The notes under the pieces are model-generated. The model ran no database searches. It had not been told where the DNA came from and saw nothing but the letters and a program-made list of their open reading frames with translations. Positions 11,001-21,898 of a DNA stretch of 60,000 nucleotides are shown here, piece by piece. A program made the translations under genes and the position numbers. Location of the stretch: NCBI GenBank assembly GCA_903813345.2, contig CAIIXF020000005.1:3234356-3294355 (forward strand), given 5' to 3'. The stretch is from Owenia fusiformis (lineage: Eukaryota > Annelida > Polychaeta > Sabellida > Oweniidae). The number at the start of each line of letters is the position of its first letter. Position 1 is the first letter of the stretch.

Positions 11001-14000
11001 CTCACAACATTTTTAACACAAACGTGTATCAGTAACATATGTTTAAGAAAATGTACACATTTGCGAACAAATAGTTCAGAAGACAACAGTAGATTAGATT
11101 AGTAGATTTAATTTCTCACTGAAGTTACAGAAACGGTATTTCGAAAAACAGTTAAGATATGCACTTTTAACCCAAACCGTTTCTGTAACTTAAGTGAGGA
11201 ATTAAATCGACAATTCTGTTGTCTTCTGAGCTATTTTTTCGCAAACATGTACATTTTCTAAAACATATGATACTGATACACGTTTGCGAGAAAAAAACGT
11301 CTTGGGGATTCTGCCTACAACGCGTGAAATAGGGAAAAAAGAAAAATCGTACCTTCGACGTTCCGACATTTTGTTACCGAAACAAATCGTTTCGGTAACC
11401 TGCGAAATCGAGCAGATCACCAGTGTTAATTATTTCCTACTATTTTTTTAAATAACGTATGTTAAAAAGCCAATAATGACATTAAGTTTGTGATGGTAAC
11501 CTCATGTCTTATAAGTATTATGACGTGTCACCCCAATCCACACCCTGATATCACGGTACAGTTGGAGGTTGCAATTGGCTGTGTAGACCATTGTTGGTTG
11601 CTTTATCATAACAAACATTGACATTTGCACGTTGTTGGCATGATATTGTAATCCATGATTGTAAATGTAAGTGAAAGGTCTGATAATGTTGGTTGATAAT
11701 TGTTTGAATTTAGCCATTTTATTCCATAGTTAGCATGATATTCATAGGATAACATGTGAAAATAAAAACGGTATTTTTGTAATCAGTGGTAAAATATGAT
11801 ATTTTTGACAAATTTTCACTTAACCATAGCATACGGTTTTTTAGCCATGACATACGACGTCGTATGCGATGGTTTATGGATTTTTGCTACTTCAGACTCA
11901 AAACGAGGCTAAGTGTCAACATCGCCGGATCGTTTGGAAAATTCGAATTCGAATTAAATGACTTAATTTCCGAAGATTCTGATGATGACTTTAACTATGG
12001 AATAAAAAGAACATCCTATGATTTACTCGTGATATGATTTTAATCCACTCATGGTTATTGAAATCTGCACTCTCTCGCTACGCTCGCTCGTGCAGATATC
12101 ATATCCATTCGTGGATAAAAATCATATCACTCATAAATCATAGGATATCCTCTATTTCTCCACCTTTTATTAAGATTTGTACAAAGTGAATATATAGAGG
12201 ATATCCCACCATGAATGGATATTGCCCGGAGATCGGCGATATCAAGAGTGGATAAAAAATGATAGCCCGAGAAAATCATAGGCTATCATATTTATCCTAT
12301 GGTTGCTATTTTTGTATGGACTTAAAATAATTTGACCTAAAAGTTGTTCTTTTCCAATTCTTTTCTTATATTTTAATTTTTTTGTTTTACTGTGAACTTA
12401 TTTTTACCAAATGATGCACGAAAAAAATAAACCATTTTTACTGAGCACATAATCTTGAAACTATATTGTTGCAGATCAAACAGACGAGTGGTTATTTTGC
12501 GCCAAATTCAAAATTAATGAAAAATCGTATCCGACGGATACTATTTTTAAGATACGATTTTAGTGCCACTTACCAAAATTATATTGTGTCGTTATCCCCA
12601 TATAATCAAATGTATAAACGTTAATATTTAGGAAAAGAAGCGACAATAAAAGATTGCGAACAAAGCAAGTGGGTCGAAATGGAGCGTAGGGTCTCTGAGT
12701 GGACATATATATTACACGTGACATGTGATTTTCAATTGCGATTAGTTGAGACCAAGCCTAGATCAAGAGCTGGTAGGGTTGAAGTCCTACATGAAGGAAT
12801 GTGGAAATCAATTTGCCGTGCTCTTGATCCAAAAGGAGCGGTGGAAGTTTGTAAACATTTAGGAAAGGATTGGAAATTCGCACAACCGATAAATTTAAAT
12901 AATATTAAAAACTTACCCAAGAATAACCATTCGCTGATCCTTGAATTAGCAAGATGTTATTATTATTCTGATGACTATGGTGTATGCGTGAAATCAACGT
13001 TCAAATCATGCTCTAAAAAAGATGATTTGGAAGCAGGAGTTTCCTGTAGGAAAAAGCTATTTAGTGGTAAGAATTTGTTCATGACATGAAATCAAATATG
13101 TTTCACCGAGTCGTTGAAATCTGTACTTTTTATATTTTGATCTATTTTTCATTGATGAACGTCTGAACTATGAATTCCTGGGCAATCTATTGACTAATTT
13201 GATCAGCTAGACGCACAAAACACCTTGTGATTATGATATTTATGAGAGATTTTTAAAAAGTCGTAACTCATCCCTTTTTTCATTAGATCCAAAACCGACT
13301 AATGAAATTCGTTTAGAACACGGATCAAATGGCGCTTTGGAAGTAAAAGACAGTTTTGGTGAATGGTTCCCTGTTTGTGGCACCAACTGGACAACAGGGG
13401 CTTCACAGGTTGTTTGTAATCAATTGGGCTTTAAAGCTCACTTTGGCTTCACCCTTAAGCCATACAGAATAGCTAATGATTACAACAGGCAAATCATAAC
13501 TAACTTAAACTGCAATGGAACCGAGAAAAGTTTGAGTGAATGTTCATACACTGAATGGACGGCGCTGTACGGGAGTGCAAGTGCTTGGCATAAGGAACGC
13601 GCATTAGAGTGTGGAGCAAACGGGATACAGTTATCATGCGTTGACACATCAATGAAGCCTCGATTAGTTGGAGGACATACCAATACTACTGGTCAACTTG
13701 AAGTATGGTATAAGCAAACATGGAAAAAGGTTTGCATCGTTGACGGATCGAGCGCGTATACATTACGAAGTAATAGAATTGCAGTAATTACGTGCATTAG
13801 TTTGGGGTATATGTATGGTAGAGTAGGAACATATGGTCCATTTAACCAAAAGAAAGAACCAGGCCGAATTAAAAAAGGCATTTCACTTCTATGCGGAAAA
13901 CATGATGTTCTGCACATGTGTAATGTTACAAGAGCGGATTGTGAAGATAACAATATGTATATTTCTTGTTTTAACCAAGAACCAGGTAATGTCATATGAT

Positions 14001-16190
14001 GTTTGTCAATATAAACTACGATTCGTTTAAGAAATAAAAAATGCGTTGCAGGATGAGGCAAAATATTATTTAATTGGTACCATGGAAAATTGATAAAAGG
14101 TTTTATGACTATCTTTTATTGAAATCTACAAATATTCTATCGTGGTTTTATCTATACAATTTAATTTCACTCGTAAGTATCTATACTTTTGAGAATTGGT
14201 TCAAGGAATTAAACGCTTTTAGATGTTTATAGCACTAAATGTAAAGAGACACTTTTCCGTAAGAAGCACAATAAAGACCCCTTGGACTTTTTTGCATGTT
14301 GAGCCGTACCACATAATCATCTACTTACCAGGGAACAAGTCCTATACCCTCCGCTTTCAGTGCTAATCTTACGATTATACCGACCGATCTAATTACTTTC
14401 ACCGAAACTAAGTAGACAAATGCCAAAGCTTAGCAAAACCCATCGAACAGCCATGTGCCATGGCTGTCATTTTTACAAAATCCTTGTACTACGTTTTCAT
14501 TTTTAGCAAAAATCGTACAATATCACACATAGAAATGGCCATGCCATTTTATAAATTGTCGCTCCCTAGCCAAATTGTCATAAGAAAGTGTATGGTGTAG
14601 CGCTTCTAAGTGTATGCGCGTTTAAAATTTGTACAAAATCGCACACAGGTACATGCAAATGGCGGCCATTTTAAAAATGTTAGTGTCAAAGTGTCATAAA
14701 ACAGTGCAGTGTGCAATGCTTATGATCGCAGAATAGCGTGTAAAGGCCGCCATTTTTCAAGATGGCTGCCATGTGTTTCTTAAGTATCTCCATTTGTAGG
14801 GTCATCAATGTCATGCAGTACGTAATCATATATATAATTCCATTCGATTGGATAATCAATATAATATGAAACTGAAATATACCGGAGAAATCCATAAGTT
14901 ATCTGATTTGTCGTTGAATTTGTCATTACGATCACGTGACCAATAGAATTCCGTAAATGACATTTCTGGCAATTTGATTCGCTTCCCGTCGACGCTCGTA
15001 ATCACGCCTAACCATCGGGAACGTACAGTGACAAAATGTGCGGGTGTACACTTTATCTATTAACGATTTTAAGCAAAAACTGTGATGTCGGTTTTGAAAA
15101 AATTATACATATAAGGAACATGATGAAGTATTTCATGTTTAATTTCATGTGCACGCTCTCGGCAAGACTTTTAACTTTCTAATCACGTTAACAGATTCTC
15201 GAGCAGTGCTCGAGTTTTTTCTAAGTCATCCCACCCACATAATTGAACGATTGATAAATGTTGGAAGTATTCATTTTATCGTCAATAAGTATTTCTCTGT
15301 CTCAATATGCTGTTTCAGAATTTACCGATTTCGTTGACATAAAAGGGCAATATTATATCTTTCGCCAGTACTATATCCTGGGAGGTGGACTTCTACGGCT
15401 TAATGTTCCAGGTGTAAATAAGACTTTATACATTTGTGCAAATGGATTGAGCATCAACGAAGCAAAGGTGGCCTGTCGACAGCAAGGTGGTGTATTCTTT
15501 CTTTATATTGCCTAGGGTAATTTCTACGAAAAAACAAGTGTGCTAATATAAATCTCGTTCTAACTGAATTCTGAATATTCTTTATTTGATAAATAATTAT
15601 CTACAGGGTTTGATCCAAAGGATGCTGCAGTTGACACATTCTCCAAGTATACTTGCCGTTATCACTCCATGGATGTTTTTTATATGAGTGATCTTATTTG
15701 CAATGGTGATGAATACAATCTCGCTGACTGCTCATTCAAATATGATGATGATGTATCATGCCGTGGTAAAGCAAAGGCAAGTGTTATATGCGAGGAGGTT
15801 AATGTCCGACTGGAACGTGGTAAAACTGCAAACTCGGGACTGATTGAGATTCATGTTGACGAAATGTGGAGAAAGGTATGCTCCTCAACATGGGGTACGA
15901 ATGAAGCTAAGGTTATCTGTAAACAACTCGGTCTACAACATGGAAACGTTTCTACATATGAAAGAGAATTTCCACATACTTGGAGGGAAGATTTTGAATT
16001 CATTGATGATGTACAATGTACTGGACACGAGCATCACATTGGCCAGTGCAATTTCAATTATAAAAATAACAATTTAAAGAATTTCCCTTGTCCTATTAAA
16101 ACTAATCGAGACTATTATAATAGTCAATATGATCCCCTTTGGATCCAAGGATGCAATGGTCAAAAGGTAGCTGGGGTGATCTGTAATTAA
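5018..16190 (+). CDS. Multi-SRCR-domain secreted/surface protein (5' end not found)
   Basis: Six exons: 5018-5360, 9327-9551, 12632-13066, 13287-13985, 15319-15486, 15607-16190 (TAA). Each has AG before and GT after, and all five internal introns are phase 1, the usual sign of shuffled extracellular modules. Joined, they give 817 residues. I count about seven SRCR domains, recognised by the R(L/I)xGG..xxGxLEV start, VC(K/N)QLGF, C.GTE.SLS.C and terminal C: one in exon 1, two across exons 2-3, two in exon 4, two across exons 5-6. Several lack canonical cysteines or have long inserts, so they are divergent. SRCR proteins act outside the cell in recognition of microbes or ligands; the specific role here is unknown. 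The protein ends just after the last SRCR domain (GVICN) with no membrane segment, so it is probably secreted. No signal peptide was found, so the N-terminus is missing. Confidence 0.9.
5636..6830. repeat. Large imperfect inverted repeat (foldback) in SRCR intron
   Basis: The left arm (about 5636-5995) and right arm (about 6430-6830) are inverted copies: for example GACCCCAGAGCAT against ATGCTCCAGGGTC, and TGGGACGTCCCTGGGGCTGG against the opposing CTCCGGGGACGTCCAAAG. The spacer is about 430 bp and AT-rich. It looks like a non-autonomous foldback DNA element; no transposase or clear target duplication is visible. Confidence 0.7.
7296..7310. repeat. Poly-G tract, 15 bases
   Basis: Fifteen consecutive G in the first intron of the SRCR gene, close to a remnant reading ACCCCCGGTCACCAAATCC and then CTGGCTACGCCACTGAA, which resembles the ends of the MITE at 59049-59258. 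Confidence 0.9.
8439..9238. mobile_element. 800-bp element with inverted ends and duplicated terminus
   Basis: The left end CTATCATACCAAACTAGTTC is matched inverted by the right end GAACTAGTTTGGTGTGATAG. About 120 bp at the right (9118-9238) is repeated directly at 8738-8858, ending TTGTTTGGTGTGATAG, so the body looks like two tandem modules. The interior is unlike its AT-rich surroundings: it is rich in CpG and in short motifs such as GTTC, CGTTC and ACGTT on both strands. There is no open frame and no convincing target duplication. It lies in the SRCR intron between exons 1 and 2. Confidence 0.7.
9670..10460. repeat. ~290-bp direct repeats in SRCR intron 2
   Basis: A block containing ACTCATACACTTTAAAAGTG followed by CCCAGAAAGCACCAAA and AGCATCTTA, then a CCCC-rich end, recurs near 9685, 9975 and 10276, with a shorter copy near 10410. 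Copies are imperfect and interspersed with lines such as CTTGCTCCCCCTCTGG. No coding capacity. Confidence 0.75.
10726..10743. repeat. Poly-C tract
   Basis: About 18 consecutive C in SRCR intron 2, next to a CTGACTTACGCGATTTGATT stretch. Confidence 0.85.
10876..11431. repeat. ~555-bp near-complete palindrome
   Basis: Arms at 10876-11137 and 11177-11431 are inverted copies separated by about 40 bases. Outer ends read ATTACTGGTGATC and GATCACCAGTGTTAAT; the inner stem reads CACTGAAGTTACAGAAACGG against CCGTTTCTGTAACTTAAGTG. Each arm carries its own small palindrome around GGTTACCGAAACGGTTCG. Similarity along the arms is high with scattered substitutions. This is a MITE-like or foldback element capable of a very long hairpin. 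Confidence 0.85.
12005..12150. repeat. Inverted repeat centred near 12080
   Basis: CATCCTATGATTTACTCGTG and ATATGATTTTAATCCACTCA on the left are matched inverted by TGGATAAAAATCATATCACT and CATAAATCATAGGATATCC on the right, around a centre with CTCTCGCTACGCTCGCTCG. A further partial copy continues to about 12300. Small hairpin element in SRCR intron 2. Confidence 0.7.
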
Positions 16191-16221
16191 CAAAATCATG
16201 TATTTCAATTATGGAGCTATA

Positions 16222-16227
16222 AATAAA
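16222..16227 (+). terminator. Poly(A) signal of the SRCR gene
   Basis: AATAAA 32 bases after the stop codon at 16190, at a suitable distance for cleavage shortly downstream. Confidence 0.7.
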
Positions 16228-16299
16228 AGGTTTGATTCTGTTGAACTCAGTAATATTGTTCATTACATAGTCAACTAGAGATCTGATTGCAGGATCCCT

Positions 16300-16765
16300 A
16301 AAGGCTTTGTATAAAAAACCTCCTACCTCATACCCACCTACCCACGTACGTTGGACATGATACAGTCTTTGAAGGGTTCAATTTTAAAGATCTTAGTTTA
16401 TTAAATCTTTAGTTTATGATGAATTATAAATGCATTTGCAACGACCCTTGATAGCAATTTGCTACTACAGCCCAGCTGGGTTCGATTCCCACTCGGGGCA
16501 TCGAATTTAGCACACTTTCTTTCAATTTCTTTATCTGGCTGATTGGACCCATGCTCGCGTTCGTTAGTTATTTATTCCCCTTGGGCGCCCGCGGGTCATT
16601 ACACATTAAAATGCATCCATATGCCTTTATTTATAGATCTGTCATCCGTCTAGTCATAAAATAAAGCTGGAATTGTAGAAATGTTAGTAATTAGAGGTAT
16701 TTTGAGATTTAAAAATCTTTAAAGTTGAACCCTTCAATGACTGTATCATGTCCCACGTAGGTGAT
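16300..16765. mobile_element. Inverted-repeat element, family shared with 33900
   Basis: Left end CCTCATACCCACCTACCCAC followed by GTACGTTGGACATGATACAG and TTTGAAGGGTTCAATTT is matched inverted at the right by GAACCCTTCAATGACTGTAT and CATGTCCCACGTAGG. The same ends occur at 33900-34530. The interior holds a tRNA-like B-box (16488-16498) and about 100 bp after it, possibly a SINE piece. Confidence 0.6.
16470..16505 (+). repeat. tRNA-like B-box, possible SINE fragment
   Basis: GGGTTCGATTCCC is a perfect match to the RNA polymerase III B-box and T-arm. No A-box or full cloverleaf is visible upstream, so this is not a tRNA gene; a decayed tRNA-derived SINE is the likeliest source. Confidence 0.4.
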
Positions 16766-19059
16766 TTCTAGGTCGGGGAGATTCCCCATAGCCCCCATGT
16801 TGTAAAATCACAAAAATGGAAATATCTTTTCTTGTGTTGAGCAGATAATATTTTCTTTTACTGGACATATTTTGATTTGTATAACTTTCAGATACCTTAG
16901 GGTAATATGAAAAGTGAACCACTAAAACTGATGAATATTCAAGTTTAAGGGAATTTTGTATTTACCCTGCCATGTTATTTCCCCCGAATTAGCCACCTGG
17001 TGGCGAAACTGGTAACTACCAACTCGCATCTGAGTAATTACCATATACCGTTGTCTTTCTAAATTACTCAAATAGTCAGATTCCGTTGTCATTGACGATA
17101 TCGGAGACGCTATATTGTACGCGATTCACGACCCAATTTGATCGACATTGGGATTTCATCACGGACTTCTAATACGTTCTTTGAACTGCCCTGGAATTAT
17201 ATCAATAACAGGACTGGCATCCAGATCCAAGTATTTTTCAAGACCGCCGACTCTCGTTGGGCTATTTATCCCTATTGACTCAGTTGTTCATATAAATTTA
17301 CGTACCTTAGATGCTTTGTAATCGACGTAGATAGAAAATATTGTTTCCTAAATTGTTCTGAAAAGCGATAATTATTACTAAATGTACTTTGAACAGGTCG
17401 ACTGACCAAAAAGTCGGACTTCTGGCACAAGGTCACGTGACCAAATAGAATTTGTATGGATAAAATTGATGACGTCACCGCCATCGGTGTAGGTCAGGTC
17501 AAAAGTCATCCATCTTGCCATTTGCCCCGCGTATTCTTACCAGTCGACAAAAAAAACGATGAAATCACGTTAAAAATAAAATATACACTTTAAAATTGAG
17601 GCTGATTGAATATGACAAGACTCCATTGAATACAGCTGTGCAATTTACAGTCACCAAGATGAGCTAATTTCGGAGAGATTCGGGAATTAAAAAAGGTAAG
17701 CCATTCCGGTTTCCCAACTTCAAGTGTTTGAAATCCAAGAATTTCCTTTCGCCAGAAACATTCTCTCTGACTGTGGATTTCATATGAAACATCATCACAA
17801 GAGCTTATTACGTGCACAGAATTAGTGACGATAAATTCCCATGAAATGAGGACCAAGTGATTAAACAGTTGAAGCGACGGTTATGTCCGCCATTTGTGAC
17901 AACGGTATCTGACTTTACCGTTGTCAGGCTATTCCGGTGTGAATTATACGTGAGGTTAACTCATTCTTTAAGTAGATTAAGTTGCTGTCCTTAAATCCAC
18001 GTTGCCTGCAAACAACCCTGGCATCTTTCAAGTCCAATCCAGTCTTGCATATCCCTCCCCATGTACCGTTTACTGTAGCGGTTGTCATAGTAACCCAAAA
18101 CAGCTATATATTATATATTGTGAATTATACATACATGTAAAATTAAACTTACTTCTAACTTCAATCATGCACAGTGATGATAACATAAAATACACGGATT
18201 TCATGTTTACTAAACTTTGCTTTTCGAAGTAGACAAGCCTAGCCGTGGAGATGAGATGTGTGTAACATATATCATTTTCATTATCAATATAGATACACCT
18301 GTTCCACGTAATGTTTTGTGGTATTTTTATTGTCATTTCATGTTTCACGATCTTTATATAATTGTTGATATTAATTATTGACGATTTGGACCTTACATAC
18401 GCTATACGTTGTGGTTATTGTATATTCACACACAGCTAGGCAAGGTGTGTCCAATTCCAGCCAATCAGAACACGTTATTTCACGTAACTGCATTCCGTTA
18501 GATAAACAATAACACATTTTGTGTATGGTTGTCAAGGTGATAACTTGACTCACAGAATGAAATTGATGCTTTGCCAATTTGACCCTTTCATTGAAAGTAT
18601 GTTCTTTTAGTGATTTTGTATCTTTTAGTTGATTTTGTAGAAAATGTTTTGCAATGTGTGAGAAGAAGTTATGCCAAGACAAAGCATTGTGGCTGCATCA
18701 TACCGCGAAGGCGTTGTTTCCTGATTTGGAAACAAGTCCTTCGATGGAATGATTCAGCACACATTGCACTGAGTCCAGGGCTCAAATCCTTAAACAATAC
18801 GTGGGAAGAATAAGTAACAGGTAGATCTATTTTATAATCTGAAATGTTAATCCATCCGATGAATACATGTTAATGAGTGCATCCTTTCAAATTTATTTCT
18901 ACCATCGTAATGTTAAACAGGCAGACAGGGACGGACCTGAGAATCAAAAGGAGGGGCTCATATATTTTGAGCCTCGATTTTAACATGATTTCTTGGGTAA
19001 ATATGGACATAATCTTTCTGTAAACCGTAGATAAAAACAGTTAAACACCAAAAAAGTAT

Positions 19060-19138
19060 GGTTTAATCAGCTTATGAATGGCAATGAACAACTTCGGTCC
19101 TCGGAGTATTCACCCGCCATCCATAAGTTGATTAAATC
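19060..19138. repeat. Small hairpin element
   Basis: GGTTTAATCAGCTTATGAAT followed by GGC is matched inverted by GCCATCCATAAGTTGATTAA ATC, with a loop of about 35 bases. Confidence 0.7.
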
Positions 19139-20117
19139 ACACCTCTTTCCTGATACTTGAAATTGAGATAATGTCTCTGAAAATGAGGACGTAAAATGAA
19201 TGAACCATGCTACTGAAGCAAGGTTCCTCCCAACAGCAACTACCCTGCGCGCAGTCTAGTAATAAACGATGAAGCACTCTTTTAAGAAGCCAAGACGAAC
19301 GATTGCAAAGGGTACGTAGCAACATGTTCATGATGTTACTTGCTGATTTACAGGATAAAATTCATTATAAATCCAATTTATATTTAATGCGTAATCGTTT
19401 CTGAATATTGCTAATATCCGATAAGCCTAGATTATTAAGCCCATAATATATTAACTGTTAATACATGACTAATTATATTCCTTGATCTCTGGAAATAGAA
19501 GATATTTAAAGATCATATAGTATGGAATTCGATCACTTTTCACGAGCGGAATCACTTCGAGTAGAACAGTCTGTTTGGACCCCAGTAGACGACACACTCA
19601 AAGTAAGACTACAATTTCATATACGAGCAGCATTGCTTTAGATTATATATGCAAAAATGTTCAAAGACTCAGTGCTGGTTCAATATCGTTATTAATCGAA
19701 ACGCGCTTCAGGTAGAGAAAATGAACATTGTACAAGTTTTTGGAATTCTCGGTCAATTTGATTTAATCGTTATCACTTCCGATGAATTGTAAAGCAAGAT
19801 TTATTACTGTAAAACAGAAACACTGCTTCTAAATTAAAAGTTTTGGCAGGCGCGTAGTCCTGGAGGGGAGTGTGATCTCGCCATTCCCCTCACCAAAAGA
19901 TTCTCAAGGGAAATCCTATAAAATAAAGCCATTGTAAAGGATTAGGATTCAAAAATATGTAACACTTTTTTAACTTTTTTTATTCATGAAAATATTTGAA
20001 AGCAATTTCAATTTACATATACAATATTCGTAGTATTAATATTCACACATTTAGAATTCTCCGCCTCTTGTTTTTTAGCCAATGTTTCGCTTTGAAAATG
20101 TGATTTTTGAGGGGAGT

Positions 20118-20223
20118 TAGCCTTGCCCAAGTCGGTCTCTTTTACTTATCTTGATTTCTATTATGACCGCTGGTAATAATTCGAGATCAGATAAGTAAAA
20201 AGATACCAACTTGGGCAAGGCTA
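20118..20223. repeat. Hairpin element upstream of the cysteine-rich peptide gene
   Basis: TAGCCTTGCCCAAGTCGGTC then TCTTTTACTTATCTTGAT is matched inverted by ATCAGATAAGTAAAAAGATA then CCAACTTGGGCAAGGCTA. The two arms of about 40 bp are separated by about 25 bases. It lies 290 bp upstream of the ATG at 20510. Confidence 0.8.
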
Positions 20224-20509
20224 GCGGGGAGTATGTCCCCGATCAATTCTAGCATCGGCGGGACTCGCGCTTCGCTCTCGGTTTAACGCATCATCGTCGG
20301 TTAAAATCAAAATTGAACTTCTCAGGGATAAGATTGGCTTTGGACCTGACATTATAATATATATTCTGCGAGTAAAATGAAATGCAATATTTCTAATTAA
20401 GTTTGTTCTTTATTTACCTTGTTTTTAAGTTCATATATAGCAACTTAAAAAAAAATATCTCAAATCGCTACTGTTACACAACTTTACTTGTTTTGTTTTA
20501 GGTTACAAA

Positions 20510-21187
20510 ATGCAGAAATCAATGATCGTAATCTTGCTGGTAGTTGCAGCTGTTAATGGGTAAGCAATCATCGTATATTATGTAAGACTGTAAGGTATAA
20601 TCATACTGTATAAGTAATTATTATCGTAAGTGACATTTATTATCAATATACAGTAATTATAGTTATTGTCATTATGATCATATAACATTTGTAAATTATA
20701 TAATAGAACGCAAAAACAATTATTATATTTCATAGCCATTCAACAATGTTCAAAATCCTAGTATTATATTAGTAATAGTGATAGGTCGGGGAATATATGT
20801 AGGTTAGGCCACGGAAATGCGTTCGATAAGAGTTATATGTACACTGATACAAGGCATATCATGCAAAATATCACAACATGCCATTTGTTACAGACGGCAA
20901 ATGCCGACCGCCGAACGACGACTCTCTCTGTCCACAAAAAAGTTTGAGACTATAACAATATTTTGTCACTCATGCTGACATAAAAATATTTAACTCATTT
21001 TTGTAGATGGAAAAAAATCCCTGACAAAGACTGCCATATCCTTGGGATGCCAGATCAGCCTCTATGCTCAACTGTTACAACAGGGAAGTGTTGTTACTCA
21101 GAATATGGTTCAATGGGATGTACAGCGGAGAAACCTTGCTGTTTTGATAAATCTACCAATCCATTGGTGCACAGATATTGTAGATGA
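20510..21187 (+). CDS. Small secreted eight-cysteine peptide, trefoil-like C-terminus
   Basis: Two exons, 20510-20559 and 21007-21187, join in phase 2 across a 447-bp GT-AG intron to give 76 residues. Residues 1-17 (MQKSMIVILLVVAAVNG) form a clear signal peptide, and the intron falls at its end, as is usual in secreted-peptide genes. The mature 59 residues hold eight cysteines spaced C-x10-C-x7-CC-x8-C-x5-CC-x12-C. The last part, with C-TAEKP-CCFD-...-YC, resembles the end of a trefoil (P-type) domain (C-x4-CCFD-x8-WC), but the spacing differs and there are two extra cysteines. Trefoil peptides protect mucosa; defence or venom-like peptides can look similar. Function is unassigned. The gene is followed at once by AATAAA. 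Confidence 0.75.
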
Positions 21188-21201
21188 ATAAAGTCAATAA
21201 A
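21187..21201 (+). terminator. Two poly(A) signals after the peptide gene
   Basis: AATAAA at 21187-21192 overlaps the last base of the stop codon, and a second at 21196-21201 follows four bases later. The 3' UTR is therefore very short. Confidence 0.7.
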
Positions 21202-21898
21202 GGAAATGTGAATTGTGAAAACTGTAAATTGTTCCTGTAAATGCAATTGCTAGCTAAGATTTAATACTGAGACTCTTTTGGTCTTTTTTCTTTTACCAAA
21301 CATTTTTCATAATTTGTCTTTTGATCTGATTTTGTTGCTTTTTATAAAATTGAATTAGGAATGTTTCTGAAATTGTCAGTAGTTTTGACTTGAAACGATA
21401 AACCACTATGTTCTTAGAATATGAATTTCTTCATCAATTATGGCTCAGTATAACTATAACTGAACTCAAAATACTGGGAATTGTATAACCTTTCCAATGA
21501 TACCTAATACACCCTCCTATGATTGATCATTTCCGAGATCATAGGGGGTCTAAATCTCGATAGCCTAACCGTTAAGATAGCTTCTCTATCATTGTGATAT
21601 TACACCACAACCTTTGGTTCATCAATACAAGTACTTCAAGATGTAATTTATGATATAGGCCTACAGAAAACATTTTGATCCATTTGTCAAATTAGTATCA
21701 TTTATTTGAAATTTAGATTATCTAGGTTTATCATACATTATTGTACAAATGTCAGTAACCATGGTAATGGAGGAAAAACAAGCAGCTTTTAAACATTTTT
21801 CCTCAGTTATAATCTTTGATAATGTCACCAATCTGTCCGGAATGATGCTTATTGTAACTGTCTTGATAATTTTGTGATATCGAGTACGTCCTTAAGAT

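Larger units (their letters stand above)
16770..20509. other. Intergenic region between SRCR and the cysteine-rich peptide gene
   Basis: No exon was recognised. The stretch holds small hairpin elements (19060-19138 and 20118-20223). Several open frames of 60-100 codons have no recognisable domain or splice context. Confidence 0.5.

Noticed and set aside
13693-14061. 122-codon minus-strand frame
   Set aside because: Antisense shadow of SRCR exon 4.
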